Under the pieces are notes generated by a model, which ran no database searches, was not told the origin of the DNA, and saw nothing but the letters and a program-made list of their open reading frames with translations. DNA of 54,100 nucleotides from an uncultured Prevotellaceae bacterium (GTDB lineage Bacteria; Bacteroidota; Bacteroidia; Bacteroidales; Bacteroidaceae): assembly GCA_902769805.1 (NCBI GenBank), contig CACXQL010000015.1:1-54100 (forward strand), written 5' to 3'. This document shows, one piece after another, positions 6,925 through 15,275 of the stretch (its first letter is position 1; each line of letters begins with the position of its first letter). The position numbers and the translations under genes are program-made.

Positions 6925-7575
6925 ATGAACGAAGATAAAGATTTTCTAAGACAAGACAACAACTATCGTACATTGAAGGCTTTTCGGAAAGCGGAGTGTA
7001 TGTATGATGTGACGTATTACTTCGCCAACAAATACTTAAGGACGGGTGATCGCACCATTGATCAAATGGTGCAAGCGGCACGTTCTGGTAAGCAGAATCT
7101 GGCAGAAGGGAATATCGATGGTATCACGTCACGTGAAATGGAACTGAAACTGACGAACGTCAATCGTGCATCGCTTCATGAATTGCTTCTTGATTATGAG
7201 GATTATCTGCGTGTCAGAGGCTTGGAGCAATGGGCGTATAACGATCCACGTTGTGTACAGACACGTTCTTTCTGTAAGACTCATCTCGACTCTGCCGTTT
7301 TTCGCAAGAAGATACAAGAGCGTTCTGACGAGACGATTGCCAGTATTGCTATCACGCTGATACATCAGTGTGATGTGCTTATTCGTGGGCTTATCGAATG
7401 GAAGAAACGTGATTTCAGGAAGAATGGAGGTATCAAGGAGGAAATGTTTCGAGCAAGGAAGGATTGGGGGAGGAGGAATGGGGCTAATGGGGTTTATGGG
7501 CGGAAGCCCATTGAGCCCAAGACGCCCACACAGCCTATTCAGCCCATTAACCCCATCAAAGATAAAGACAAATGA
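6925..7575 (+). CDS. Four-helix-bundle protein (S23/'suffix domain' type)
   Basis: The 216-residue protein resembles the Bacteroidetes four-helix-bundle proteins related to the 23S intervening-sequence protein: LKAFRKAECMYDVTYYF, QMVQAARSGKQNLAEG and TSREMELKLTNVNRASLHELLLDYEDYL are the characteristic helices. The RSGKQNLAEG segment is the family hallmark. No enzymatic role is known; RNA binding has been suggested for relatives. ATG 6925 is chosen because it follows the promoter at 6855-6886; an upstream in-frame ATG at 6790 lies before that promoter. The last 20 residues (PIEPKTPTQPIQPINPIKDK) are encoded by a 9-bp repeat array and are probably disordered. No link to neighbours is evident. 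Confidence 0.8.
   Translation: MNEDKDFLRQDNNYRTLKAFRKAECMYDVTYYFANKYLRTGDRTIDQMVQAARSGKQNLAEGNIDGITSREMELKLTNVNRASLHELLLDYEDYLRVRGLEQWAYNDPRCVQTRSFCKTHLDSAVFRKKIQERSDETIASIAITLIHQCDVLIRGLIEWKKRDFRKNGGIKEEMFRARKDWGRRNGANGVYGRKPIEPKTPTQPIQPINPIKDKDK
7478..7560 (+). repeat. 9-bp repeat array with internal hairpins at gene end
   Basis: Units of the type CCCATTAAC run through 7531-7560, with an inverted copy at 7478-7491 that matches 13 of 14 bases of the reverse complement of 7543-7556. Between them ATGGGC and GCCCAT (7496-7511) close a GGAA tetraloop. The same 9-mer family recurs at 15234-15275 and 47285-47311. Confidence 0.6.
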
Positions 7576-7610
7576 AGCAAGAAGTCTGAGCGAAATGCAT
7601 GGGCTTTTTC

Positions 7611-7641
7611 TTTGTCATTTCAAAATTATTTCGTACCTTCG
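7611..7641 (+). promoter_or_regulatory. Promoter of the histidine phosphatase gene
   Basis: TTTG at 7611-7614, a 19-bp spacer and TACCTTCG at 7634-7641, one base off the -7 consensus. It supports the CDS start at 7669 rather than the earlier ATG at 7612, which would overlap the promoter. Confidence 0.7.
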
Positions 7642-7668
7642 CACAGACAATATAAAAACTATAAGTAT

Positions 7669-8949
7669 ATGAGCAGGAGATTTTGTATGGTCCTATTGAC
7701 AGGACTCTTTTCAGTAGTAGTATGGGCACAGGGTGTTGATGCGCTCAGCCAACTTAAGGCAGACCCGAGGAAATCCTATGGTAATGACTATCCGTATCCG
7801 CTGAAGAAATTAGAAATGACGAAGGCACCGAAAGGGTATACACCATTCTATATCAGTCATTACGCCCGTCATGGTTCACGTTACTATTGGACAGACAAAC
7901 TCTATAAGGAGCTGGACACCATGTTGGTAAAGGCTCATGAGAAGAAACTGTTGACCGCAGAGGGAGAGGCTTTCCGTGAGAAATATATGGCTGCCAAGCA
8001 GGAATTACAGGCGAGTGTCGGAGAATTGTCACAACTAGGTTGGGAACAGCATCAGGGTATTGCCCGCATCATGTATGAGAGTTTCCCAGAAATCTTTGGA
8101 AAGGGTGGTAACGTTTTTGCCATTTCCTCACTGGCAGGGCGCTGTGTGATGAGTATGGCGGCATTCTGTCTGGAAATGACGCAGTGTAATCCGAATATTG
8201 ATATTCGTGAGCAGTCGTCACGTCTTACCCTTGATGGGGTAGTGCCTACCGACAGACAGAATCCTTTCCTGCGTAAATTCCCTCATCAACGTCCCCGTTA
8301 TGAGAAGAACCGCAGCCAGTTCCATAGCGAAGAACCCCTGCGGCAGAAGATCGTTGCCCGCCTGTTCATCAACCCCGACAGTATGCCAGGCAACAAGCAC
8401 CATATCGGCAGCAACCTCATCAACTTCTATACCTCGCTGCCAAGTATTGGTTACGAGGGGATGATGGAGGGTCTTGTCACTGACGAGGAAATAGCAACAG
8501 AATGGGAGGCATCAAACCTCGGTTCATATTCTTGGGTATTCTTCCCCCAGTACGAGATGATTCCCATCTTGGAAGATATCATGAAGAAAGCCGATGCTGT
8601 GGTATCTGGCAGCACTGACCGTATTGCCGACTTACGCTTCGGACATGATACCTGTCTGGGACCGTTGACAATATTGATGGGTATTAATGGGGCAGATCGT
8701 GACCCAGAGGATCCGTATGAAGTCAAGAACTGTTATCAGAACTGGGAGACTTGTAAGGCTTCAAATATCCAACTGGTGTTCTATCGAGGTAAGAAAGGGA
8801 CGGATGATATTCTCGTGAAGTGTCTGCTCAACGGTGATGAGGCTACGCTCCCTGTGCCTACTACCCAGTATCCCTATTACCGCTGGTCCGATTTCCGTGA
8901 CTTCTACACACAGCGTATTCAGAATGCTTTAAACTCATCCCAGCAGTAA
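7669..8949 (+). CDS. Secreted histidine-type phosphatase (MINPP/phytase-like)
   Basis: This 426-residue protein belongs to the histidine acid phosphatase clade that includes multiple inositol polyphosphate phosphatases. The signature YARHGSRYYW (catalytic His about residue 68) and the distal LRFGHDTCLG (His-Asp proton donor region, about residue 325) are both present. A signal peptide (MSRRFCMVLLTGLFSVVVWAQ) predicts periplasmic or surface location. The substrate is probably a phosphorylated inositol or sugar phosphate; that is inference. The start at 7669 follows the promoter at 7611-7641. The 3' end overlaps the convergent recQ stop by 15 bp. Confidence 0.88.
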   Translation: MSRRFCMVLLTGLFSVVVWAQGVDALSQLKADPRKSYGNDYPYPLKKLEMTKAPKGYTPFYISHYARHGSRYYWTDKLYKELDTMLVKAHEKKLLTAEGEAFREKYMAAKQELQASVGELSQLGWEQHQGIARIMYESFPEIFGKGGNVFAISSLAGRCVMSMAAFCLEMTQCNPNIDIREQSSRLTLDGVVPTDRQNPFLRKFPHQRPRYEKNRSQFHSEEPLRQKIVARLFINPDSMPGNKHHIGSNLINFYTSLPSIGYEGMMEGLVTDEEIATEWEASNLGSYSWVFFPQYEMIPILEDIMKKADAVVSGSTDRIADLRFGHDTCLGPLTILMGINGADRDPEDPYEVKNCYQNWETCKASNIQLVFYRGKKGTDDILVKCLLNGDEATLPVPTTQYPYYRWSDFRDFYTQRIQNALNSSQQ

Positions 8950-10845
8950 GAAACCGTCTTGCTGTTGGATGTTCTCTTCGTCCAGAAGGGTACGAAGGGC
9001 TTCATCTATGAGTTCGTTGGAGAGTTGCAGGCGGAAGAGTTCTGTGAGGTGGTGGCGTTTCTGATCTGCGAGGAGAAGGAGTATCTGTTGCTTTGCCTCG
9101 GCAAGACTGTCCTTCGTGATGACTTCTCCTTGTTTATCGAGACACACGTCACACTGTCCACAGTCTTTGGCATCTTTCTCACCAAAGTATTCCAACAGCT
9201 GACGTGAACGACATTTGTCATTGCTCTTCGCATAGCGGAGCATCGCATTGATGCGCTCTTGGTATTGTGATTTTCGTTCCTCATAGATGGCAGGGGGCAG
9301 GGAGACATGCTCGCTATCCTCACGTCGTTGCATATAACGGATATAGGGTACCTGCTTACGGGGAATGAAGTGGATGATGTGTTTCTGGGAGAGTGTCTTC
9401 AGGATATCATAGACTTCATTGGACTTCATACCGCATTGATAGGCTATCATACTCTCGTCGACGAAGCCGTAGTCAGCAAACAATCCTCCGTAGTTGCGTA
9501 GCAGGGCTACGATGACTTTCTCTTCATTGGGATTCTCGCCTCGGAGACGGTACAGGTCGTCACGTGTCACCAAGAACTTGACTCGTGCCTGATTGTCCTG
9601 TTCTTCCGTGTATTCGATATAACCGGCACGTTGCAGAATCTGCAGGGCGGAATGTACACGGATAGGGAAATGGTTGAACTTATGACAGAAGTCGTCGATA
9701 TTGAATTCACGCGATACGCCAAAGCCGTCGCCTGTAGCTATCTGATAGTAGTAGGCGAGATGGTCGTAAACCTTGCGGATATAGTCTTTCTCAGGGAAGG
9801 TGTCGCTGACACGCTTGATGAGCTTCGGTTCGTCGGCATTATTAGATAATAGGATCGCGCGAGCAGGTTGTCCGTCACGTCCTGCACGGCCAGCCTCCTG
9901 GAAGTAAGCCTCGATGGAGTCGGGGAGGTCGTAATGGGCAACGATACGCACGTCCGCCTTGTCGATACCCATGCCGAAAGCATTCGTCGCCACCATGATA
10001 CGTACACGGTCGTGCTGCCAGTCACGCTGTCGCTTATCTTTCTCCGCATGTTCAAGTCCAGCATGATAGAATGTCGCACTCAGTCCTGCCTCTGTCAGAT
10101 GCTCCGCAATCTCACGGGCATGACGGCGACTGCGTACATAGACGATGGCAGCGCCTTCCTCTCCCTCCAACAGTTGAATCAGTTCCGTCCGCTTATCCAT
10201 CGCATGACGGACGAGGTAGGCAAGGTTCTTGCGCTCGAAACTCATCCTATAGACATTGAACTTTTCCCTTTGCCATTCATCTATTGACAGTCTCTCACAG
10301 ATATCCTCCACAACCTTGGGAGTCGCCGTCGCTGTCAAAGCGAGGACGGGAACATCCGGACAGATACGGCGAATGTCAGCGATCTGGAGATAGGAGGGAC
10401 GGAAGTCATAGCCCCATTGACTGATACAGTGTGCCTCGTCGACAGTGATAAAACTGACCTGCATGTGCTTGAGCTTCGTCTGGAAGAGTTCACTGCCTAA
10501 GCGTTCAGGCGAGACATAGAGCAGTTTGGTGCTGCCGAGGATGCAGTTCTCTAAGATACGGATGATATCATCACGCTGCATTCCGCTATACACGGCTGCA
10601 GCATTGATTCCTTTTTGGCGCAGGTGGTGCACCTGGTCTTTCATCAAGGCGATAAGGGGAGTGATGACGATGCAGACACCATCCATGCTGAGGGCAGGCA
10701 CTTGGAACGTCACAGACTTACCGCCACCTGTAGGCATCAGTCCCAAGGTATCGTGTCCGCTGCCTATTGACTCGATGATCTCCCGTTGAATACCCCGGAA
10801 GTCATCATAGCCCCAGTACTTCTTGAGAATCAGTTCATAATTCAT
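8935..10845 (-). CDS. recQ: ATP-dependent DNA helicase RecQ
   Basis: A 3'-to-5' DNA helicase for recombination and repair. Walker A MPTGGGKS (about residues 37-44), the DEAH box VDEAHCISQWGYDFRPSY, motif LALTATATP, and helicase motif VI FQEAGRAGRDGQP are all seen. The zinc-binding region CRSRQLLEYFGEKD-CGQCDVC follows, then a short winged-helix part. No HRDC domain remains; at 636 residues it is the shorter RecQ type. It starts 10 bp after recJ, and the stop/start junction lies in a 7-bp repeat (10832-10852), so the first residues MNYELI are repeat-encoded. It forms an operon with recJ, a functionally sensible pair (helicase plus 5' exonuclease, as in the RecFOR pathway). Confidence 0.96.
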   Translation of the reverse strand: MNYELILKKYWGYDDFRGIQREIIESIGSGHDTLGLMPTGGGKSVTFQVPALSMDGVCIVITPLIALMKDQVHHLRQKGINAAAVYSGMQRDDIIRILENCILGSTKLLYVSPERLGSELFQTKLKHMQVSFITVDEAHCISQWGYDFRPSYLQIADIRRICPDVPVLALTATATPKVVEDICERLSIDEWQREKFNVYRMSFERKNLAYLVRHAMDKRTELIQLLEGEEGAAIVYVRSRRHAREIAEHLTEAGLSATFYHAGLEHAEKDKRQRDWQHDRVRIMVATNAFGMGIDKADVRIVAHYDLPDSIEAYFQEAGRAGRDGQPARAILLSNNADEPKLIKRVSDTFPEKDYIRKVYDHLAYYYQIATGDGFGVSREFNIDDFCHKFNHFPIRVHSALQILQRAGYIEYTEEQDNQARVKFLVTRDDLYRLRGENPNEEKVIVALLRNYGGLFADYGFVDESMIAYQCGMKSNEVYDILKTLSQKHIIHFIPRKQVPYIRYMQRREDSEHVSLPPAIYEERKSQYQERINAMLRYAKSNDKCRSRQLLEYFGEKDAKDCGQCDVCLDKQGEVITKDSLAEAKQQILLLLADQKRHHLTELFRLQLSNELIDEALRTLLDEENIQQQDGFLLLG

Positions 10846-10857
10846 AGTTCATGAACT
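10832..10857. repeat. 7-bp repeat at the recJ-recQ junction
   Basis: Heptads AGTTCAT, AATTCAT, AGTTCAT at 10832-10852 are followed by GAACT, making a 12-bp palindrome AGTTCATGAACT (10846-10857). The repeat contributes the recQ start codon and reaches the recJ stop. Confidence 0.6.
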
Positions 10858-12577
10858 AATCTTCACTTGGTCGGATGTCCTCTATCTGCAACTGTACCTC
10901 ACCACGTTTATAGGTGTTTTCCTCAATAGTGTATACGATATCGAACGAACGCTTCGACTTGATATAGTGAGCCTCGGCACTCTGTCCGAAGGCAATACCA
11001 TTCATCACCACAGCCGATTTGGAGTCGACGAGTTCCAGTTTGATATGTTCCTGATGGCGACCAACCACCTTTGAAGTACCGTAGTCATAGACATGACGGG
11101 TGAGGAACAATGGCTTAGGATTGTTGGGACCGTGGGGTGCCAGTCGGCGTAACTCGTTATATAGTCGCTTGGAGACATCCTTGAAGTCTACTTCCTCATC
11201 AATATCAAGGGTTGGCAGCGTCTGCTCTGGCAGGATATGTCCGTTGACATATTCCTGGAAACGACGACGGAACTCAGGGATATTCTCTTGCTTGAGTGTC
11301 AGTCCGACAGCGTAGGTATGTCCGCCGAAGTTCTCCAAGAGGTCGCGGCAGCTCTTGATGGCATCATAGACGTCGAAGCCAGCCACACTTCGTGCTGAGC
11401 CGGAAGCCATACCGTCGATAATAGTCAATACGACGGTGGGGCGGAAATAGAGTTCCGTCAGTCGAGAGGCGACGATGCCTACCACACCTTTCTTCCATCC
11501 TTCGTCATAAAGTACGATAGACTGCAAGTGCCGTTGACTTTCCAGACGTGCCACAATCTCGTTGGCTTCTTTCGTCATCTCCTTGTCGACATCCTTGCGT
11601 TGCTCGTTATACTCATTGATACGGTTGGCTTCTGTCAATGCCTTCTGCAAGTCACGCTCCACCAACAGCTCCACAGCCTCTTTACCATTCTGCATACGTC
11701 CACTGGCATTGATACGCGGTCCAATCTTAAAGACGATGTCACTCATAGTGAGCTCACGCCCTGTTAGTCCACAGATATCAATAATCGCCTTCAGACCAAT
11801 GGACGGACTGATGTTCAACTGTTTCAGTCCGTGGAAGGCAAGGATGCGGTTCTCACCCGTCACAGGTACTAAGTCGGCGGCAATGCTGACAGCGCAGAAA
11901 TCGAGTAGGGGAATCAGTCGCGCAAACGGAATACCATTGTTTTTGGCAAATGCCTGCATCAACTTAAAGCCTACACCGCATCCGCAGAGGTCCTTGAAAG
12001 GATAGGTAGAATCTTCCCGTTTGGGATTCAGAATAGCAACAGCAGGAGGCATCACCTCATCGGGAACATGATGGTCGCAGATAATGAAGTCGATACCCTG
12101 TTCCTTCGCATACGCAATCTCCTCGATGGCTTTGATACCACAATCGAGAACGATAATAAGTTTCACACCTGTTTCCTTCGCATAGTCTATTCCCTTAATG
12201 CTGACACCATAGCCCTCTTCCTCGCGGTTGGGGATATAGTAGTCTATGTTCGAATAGAACTGCTGCAGAAACTTGTACACCAGTGCCACCGCAGTACACC
12301 CGTCGACATCGTAGTCGCCATACACCATGATACGCTCTTTGCGTCCCATCGCATCATTCAGGCGGTCTACCGCTATATCCATGTCGTTCATCAGGAACGG
12401 GTCAATCAGTTCGTTCATCATCGGTCTGAAGAATCTTTTGGCTGCTGACTCCGTCTTGATGCCGCGCTGGATAAGCAGGTCGGCGACGATTGGACTCATT
12501 CCAATCTTCTCCGCCAGCTCTTTAGCCGCTTGTTGTCTCTCGGGTGTAGGTGGTTCGTAATTCCATTGATAGTGCAT
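10856..12577 (-). CDS. recJ: Single-stranded-DNA-specific exonuclease RecJ
   Basis: RecJ degrades single-stranded DNA 5' to 3' in recombination and mismatch or base excision repair. The DHH-family motifs are visible: VYGDYDVDGCTA (about residues 81-92), the DHH triad in FIICDHHVPD (about 156-165), and the later GPRINASGRM and GGHTYAVG motifs of the DHHA1 part. The length of 573 is normal. The start MHYQWNYEPPTPERQQ at 12577 agrees with the family's common start (a Trp plus a Pro-rich segment). recQ follows after 10 bp. No exact promoter consensus was found; TAACTTTA on the minus strand at 12649-12642 is the best -7 candidate. Confidence 0.96.
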   Translation of the reverse strand: MHYQWNYEPPTPERQQAAKELAEKIGMSPIVADLLIQRGIKTESAAKRFFRPMMNELIDPFLMNDMDIAVDRLNDAMGRKERIMVYGDYDVDGCTAVALVYKFLQQFYSNIDYYIPNREEEGYGVSIKGIDYAKETGVKLIIVLDCGIKAIEEIAYAKEQGIDFIICDHHVPDEVMPPAVAILNPKREDSTYPFKDLCGCGVGFKLMQAFAKNNGIPFARLIPLLDFCAVSIAADLVPVTGENRILAFHGLKQLNISPSIGLKAIIDICGLTGRELTMSDIVFKIGPRINASGRMQNGKEAVELLVERDLQKALTEANRINEYNEQRKDVDKEMTKEANEIVARLESQRHLQSIVLYDEGWKKGVVGIVASRLTELYFRPTVVLTIIDGMASGSARSVAGFDVYDAIKSCRDLLENFGGHTYAVGLTLKQENIPEFRRRFQEYVNGHILPEQTLPTLDIDEEVDFKDVSKRLYNELRRLAPHGPNNPKPLFLTRHVYDYGTSKVVGRHQEHIKLELVDSKSAVVMNGIAFGQSAEAHYIKSKRSFDIVYTIEENTYKRGEVQLQIEDIRPSED

Positions 12578-12687
12578 TTATAATTTGTTTTATTCTTATC
12601 GTCTCAGGGTGCATCAGCCAACGACAGGCACATATGCGGTGTAAAGTTACGAAGAAAAACCAAATAAAGAACAGATACCCTTGTAAA

Positions 12688-12720
12688 TTTAACAGAATTT
12701 TGTATCTTTGCACCGATAAC
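12688..12720 (+). promoter_or_regulatory. Promoter of the sugar 2-epimerase gene
   Basis: TATCTTTG at 12713-12720 is an exact -7 match; the -33 is weak (TTTA at 12688-12691, 21-bp spacer). The CDS start at 12736 is only 15 bp downstream. Confidence 0.65.
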
Positions 12721-12735
12721 CTATCAAACAAGACA

Positions 12736-13968
12736 ATGAGAAAGATGATAGCTATATTGGTATCACTCGGGCTGACGATTGTAGCCAGTGCTGATACGGT
12801 CGGAATTTTGCGAGAGGAGACAATGCAGAATCTTAAGGAGAACATTCTGCCATTCTGGATGGAAAAGGCTGTTGATCCCGCAGGTGGATTCTATGGCATG
12901 GTGTTTAACGACGGCAAAGTAGTGGAAAACGCTCCAAAGGGTGCCGTGCTGAATGCTCGTATTATATGGACTTTCTCAAAAGCATACCGACTGGACAGAC
13001 AGGAGAAGTATAAACTAATGGCCAATCGTGCTGCAGACTATTACATTCTTCATTTTGTCGATACGACCTATGGCGGTGTGTTCTGGCAGGTTGATAGCGA
13101 AGGACATCCCAAGGATATGACAAAACAGACATACGCCTGTGCCTTCGGCATCTATGGACTGGCAGAGCATTTCAGGGCAACGGGTGATCGCAGAAGTTTG
13201 GAGGCTGCCCTGAAACTCTATAGTACCTTGGAGGAGAAAGTGCATGACAAAATAGGAATGGGCTATATCGAATCGTTCCAGCGAGACTATTTGAAAGCCT
13301 CGTTGATAGGTGTCGACGGGCAGGCAGATGCCTCGAAGACGATGAACACACACATACACCTCTTGGAGGCATTTACGACACTTTATCAGGTGTGGCCCGA
13401 TGCTGGTCTTAGGGAGAATCTTAAGGAATTGCTTAACATCCTGCAAACCAGACTCTACTCAGCCCAACGTAATCATTTAATCCTATATTGTGACGACAAT
13501 TGGAATCCAATCGGTGAGACAGACTCCTATGGACATGACATCGAAACGTCATGGCTGATGAGCGAGGCTGCTGCCGTTATCGGAGACCCAGTTCTGAAAA
13601 AACAGGTTGATGGACAGGCTGTGAAGATGACGCGTACAGCTCTGAAGGAGGGACTTAATGCCGAAGGGGTCATGCTTTACGAAAAGACACCTAAGGGTAT
13701 GAGTAAAAAGGTGTCGTGGTGGCCGCAGTGCGAGACTATCATCGGTTGTGTGAATGCCTGGCAGTTGACAGGAGACCCGTTGTTTCTTGACGTAGCCCTT
13801 AAGAATTGGACATACGTGAAGACCCACTTTGTAGATAATGAGCGAGGGGGCTGGTTTAAGGAACTCTCTGAAGACGGTCTGCCACTGAATGTACCCAAGG
13901 TAAGTGAGTGGAACTGTCCTTATCACAATAGTCGGCTCGCCTTTGAATTGGCAGAGCGTCTTAAATAA
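12736..13968 (+). CDS. Secreted N-acylglucosamine/cellobiose 2-epimerase family protein
   Basis: This AGE-family (alpha/alpha-barrel) sugar 2-epimerase has 410 residues and a signal peptide (MRKMIAILVSLGLTIVASA). Active-site blocks typical of cellobiose 2-epimerase are present: the KTMNTHIHLLEA helix, SYGHDIETSWLM and SWWPQCE. Family members interconvert the C2 epimers of reducing-end glucose/mannose in beta-1,4-linked disaccharides; the exact substrate here is inference. Export is noteworthy because characterised cellobiose epimerases are usually cytoplasmic, so this one may act in the periplasm on imported beta-mannan or cellulose oligomers. ATG 12736 is chosen because it follows the -7 element. 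A bidirectional terminator separates it from the convergent peptidase gene. Confidence 0.85.
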   Translation: MRKMIAILVSLGLTIVASADTVGILREETMQNLKENILPFWMEKAVDPAGGFYGMVFNDGKVVENAPKGAVLNARIIWTFSKAYRLDRQEKYKLMANRAADYYILHFVDTTYGGVFWQVDSEGHPKDMTKQTYACAFGIYGLAEHFRATGDRRSLEAALKLYSTLEEKVHDKIGMGYIESFQRDYLKASLIGVDGQADASKTMNTHIHLLEAFTTLYQVWPDAGLRENLKELLNILQTRLYSAQRNHLILYCDDNWNPIGETDSYGHDIETSWLMSEAAAVIGDPVLKKQVDGQAVKMTRTALKEGLNAEGVMLYEKTPKGMSKKVSWWPQCETIIGCVNAWQLTGDPLFLDVALKNWTYVKTHFVDNERGGWFKELSEDGLPLNVPKVSEWNCPYHNSRLAFELAERLK

Positions 13969-13970
13969 CA

Positions 13971-14003
13971 AATCATCCACAGGATTGGGTCCTGCGGATG
14001 ATT
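13971..14003. terminator. Bidirectional terminator between epimerase and C1 peptidase genes
   Basis: AATCATCC-ACAGGA (13971-13984) pairs with TCCTGC-GGATGATT (13990-14003) with one mismatch and a 5-nt loop. It sits between two convergent stop codons and is followed by T-rich sequence on the plus strand. Confidence 0.8.
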
Positions 14004-14018
14004 CTTATTCCGTATTCT

Positions 14019-15221
14019 TTAGAGTCCGAGTTTCTTGCGGATATCCTTGGGGATAGCGTTCTTGTTGACGGTATAGTCCATCGTATTGGCGGCAATGAAG
14101 GCCTTGGTCATATACCAGATACCTTTATAGTCGCCTGTCTCACCCCAAGAGTTCTTGACCATATAATACTCTTTACCATTCTGATCTTTGGCGATACCGA
14201 AAATCAGCATGCCATGGTCGTCGGTGAGTTCCCAGTTGTCATAACGTTCCTGACGCATCTCTTGTGTAGGAACAATCTCGGGAACAGTACAACCGAGGGA
14301 GTCGATGAGATCGCGCTTCTTGGCAGAAGACATCTTCAACCACTTTGCCATATCGCTACCTTGCAGACTCTCTGCCTTCTTGGTGTCAATAGCATAGGCA
14401 AGTCCACTGCGGGTAAAGCCGTCTTCGCTGACATCACCGCCCCAAGCAACAGTATAACCGTTCATGACAGCATTGTCGATAACCTGCATCATCTCGTCCA
14501 TCGGGAGATTATAGGACAGCGGATTGCGCCAGTTATCCTGTACTTCTACTGCAAAGGCAGAGTAGAAGGGGTGGTGGGTGTAACTGGTGATGCTCACATA
14601 GTCGTTCCAATCGAGTCCGAGACTCTCGGCAAAGGTCTTCGGTGTATAGGTCTTTCCTTCATAGGTGAAGGTCTCAGGACACTTACCCAGATAAGCATCG
14701 AGGATGCCTTGTAAGCCTACCTTCCACTGAGAAGACAACTTGTTTGCCTTGTTCTTGGCAACAGCCTCAACATACGGCTCCAGAATGGAGAAGAACTCAT
14801 TGAAGTTGTTCAGAGAGTCGCCATAGAGAGAACCAGGGAACGGCATTGCATCGTCAGGGCAGATACCATAATGCTGCAGTACGTAGTGAACATCGTAAGC
14901 AGAACCACCTTGTGCGAACTGGCAGTCACCATGCAGGCGTACTACTTGAATGGCACGGTCCATATAAGTCTTGTTGGCTACGAAAGACTCACAGAGATTG
15001 TAGGTCTTACCGCTCTTCTTCAAGATTTCAGACTCGAAGAAAGAGAGGGTAGAATAGTCCCAGCACGTACCGCTTCGGTTCTGGTCCTTGATAGAAGTGA
15101 TGGGGTTCTCCTTAATCACTGTGAATACAGGTTTGTTGCTAACGGCAGAGTCTTTCTTTTCCTCTGCCTGTGCACCTACTGCCATGAAGGCAAGCAGGGC
15201 GAGTGTCATTAGTTTCTTCAT
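14019..15221 (-). CDS. Exported C1-family cysteine peptidase (bleomycin hydrolase/PepC type)
   Basis: A papain-fold aminopeptidase of the C1B group, 400 residues. The catalytic Cys lies in QNRSGTCWDYS (C53), His in DDHGMLIFGIA (about 345) and Asn in VKNSWGETG (about 363), so the triad is complete. Unlike classical cytoplasmic PepC it carries a signal peptide (MKKLMTLALLAFMAVGAQA), pointing to the periplasm or surface, as for other Bacteroidales members. It starts 19 bp after the upstream M24 peptidase gene and is probably co-transcribed with it, giving a two-peptidase operon. Likely role: trimming peptides for nutrition. Confidence 0.9.
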   Translation of the reverse strand: MKKLMTLALLAFMAVGAQAEEKKDSAVSNKPVFTVIKENPITSIKDQNRSGTCWDYSTLSFFESEILKKSGKTYNLCESFVANKTYMDRAIQVVRLHGDCQFAQGGSAYDVHYVLQHYGICPDDAMPFPGSLYGDSLNNFNEFFSILEPYVEAVAKNKANKLSSQWKVGLQGILDAYLGKCPETFTYEGKTYTPKTFAESLGLDWNDYVSITSYTHHPFYSAFAVEVQDNWRNPLSYNLPMDEMMQVIDNAVMNGYTVAWGGDVSEDGFTRSGLAYAIDTKKAESLQGSDMAKWLKMSSAKKRDLIDSLGCTVPEIVPTQEMRQERYDNWELTDDHGMLIFGIAKDQNGKEYYMVKNSWGETGDYKGIWYMTKAFIAANTMDYTVNKNAIPKDIRKKLGL

Positions 15222-15233
15222 ATTTTGTTATTT

Positions 15234-15275
15234 ATGGGTTTTATGGGGTTGATGGGGTTAATGGGGGAATGGGCG
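15234..15275 (-). repeat. 9-bp repeat spanning the M24 peptidase stop codon
   Basis: On the minus strand the array reads CCCATTAAC, CCCATCAAC, CCCATAAAA and so on. It encodes the Pro/Thr-rich last residues of the M24 peptidase (PPIPPLTPSTP) and continues past its stop into the short gap before the C1 peptidase gene. It shares a 17-bp identity with 7543-7559. Confidence 0.6.

Noticed and set aside
14019-14714. A 238-residue open frame on the plus strand (13998-14714) opposite the C1 peptidase gene.
   Set aside because: It lies fully opposite a complete, motif-bearing peptidase gene and its translation has no recognisable domain; it is a codon-usage shadow.
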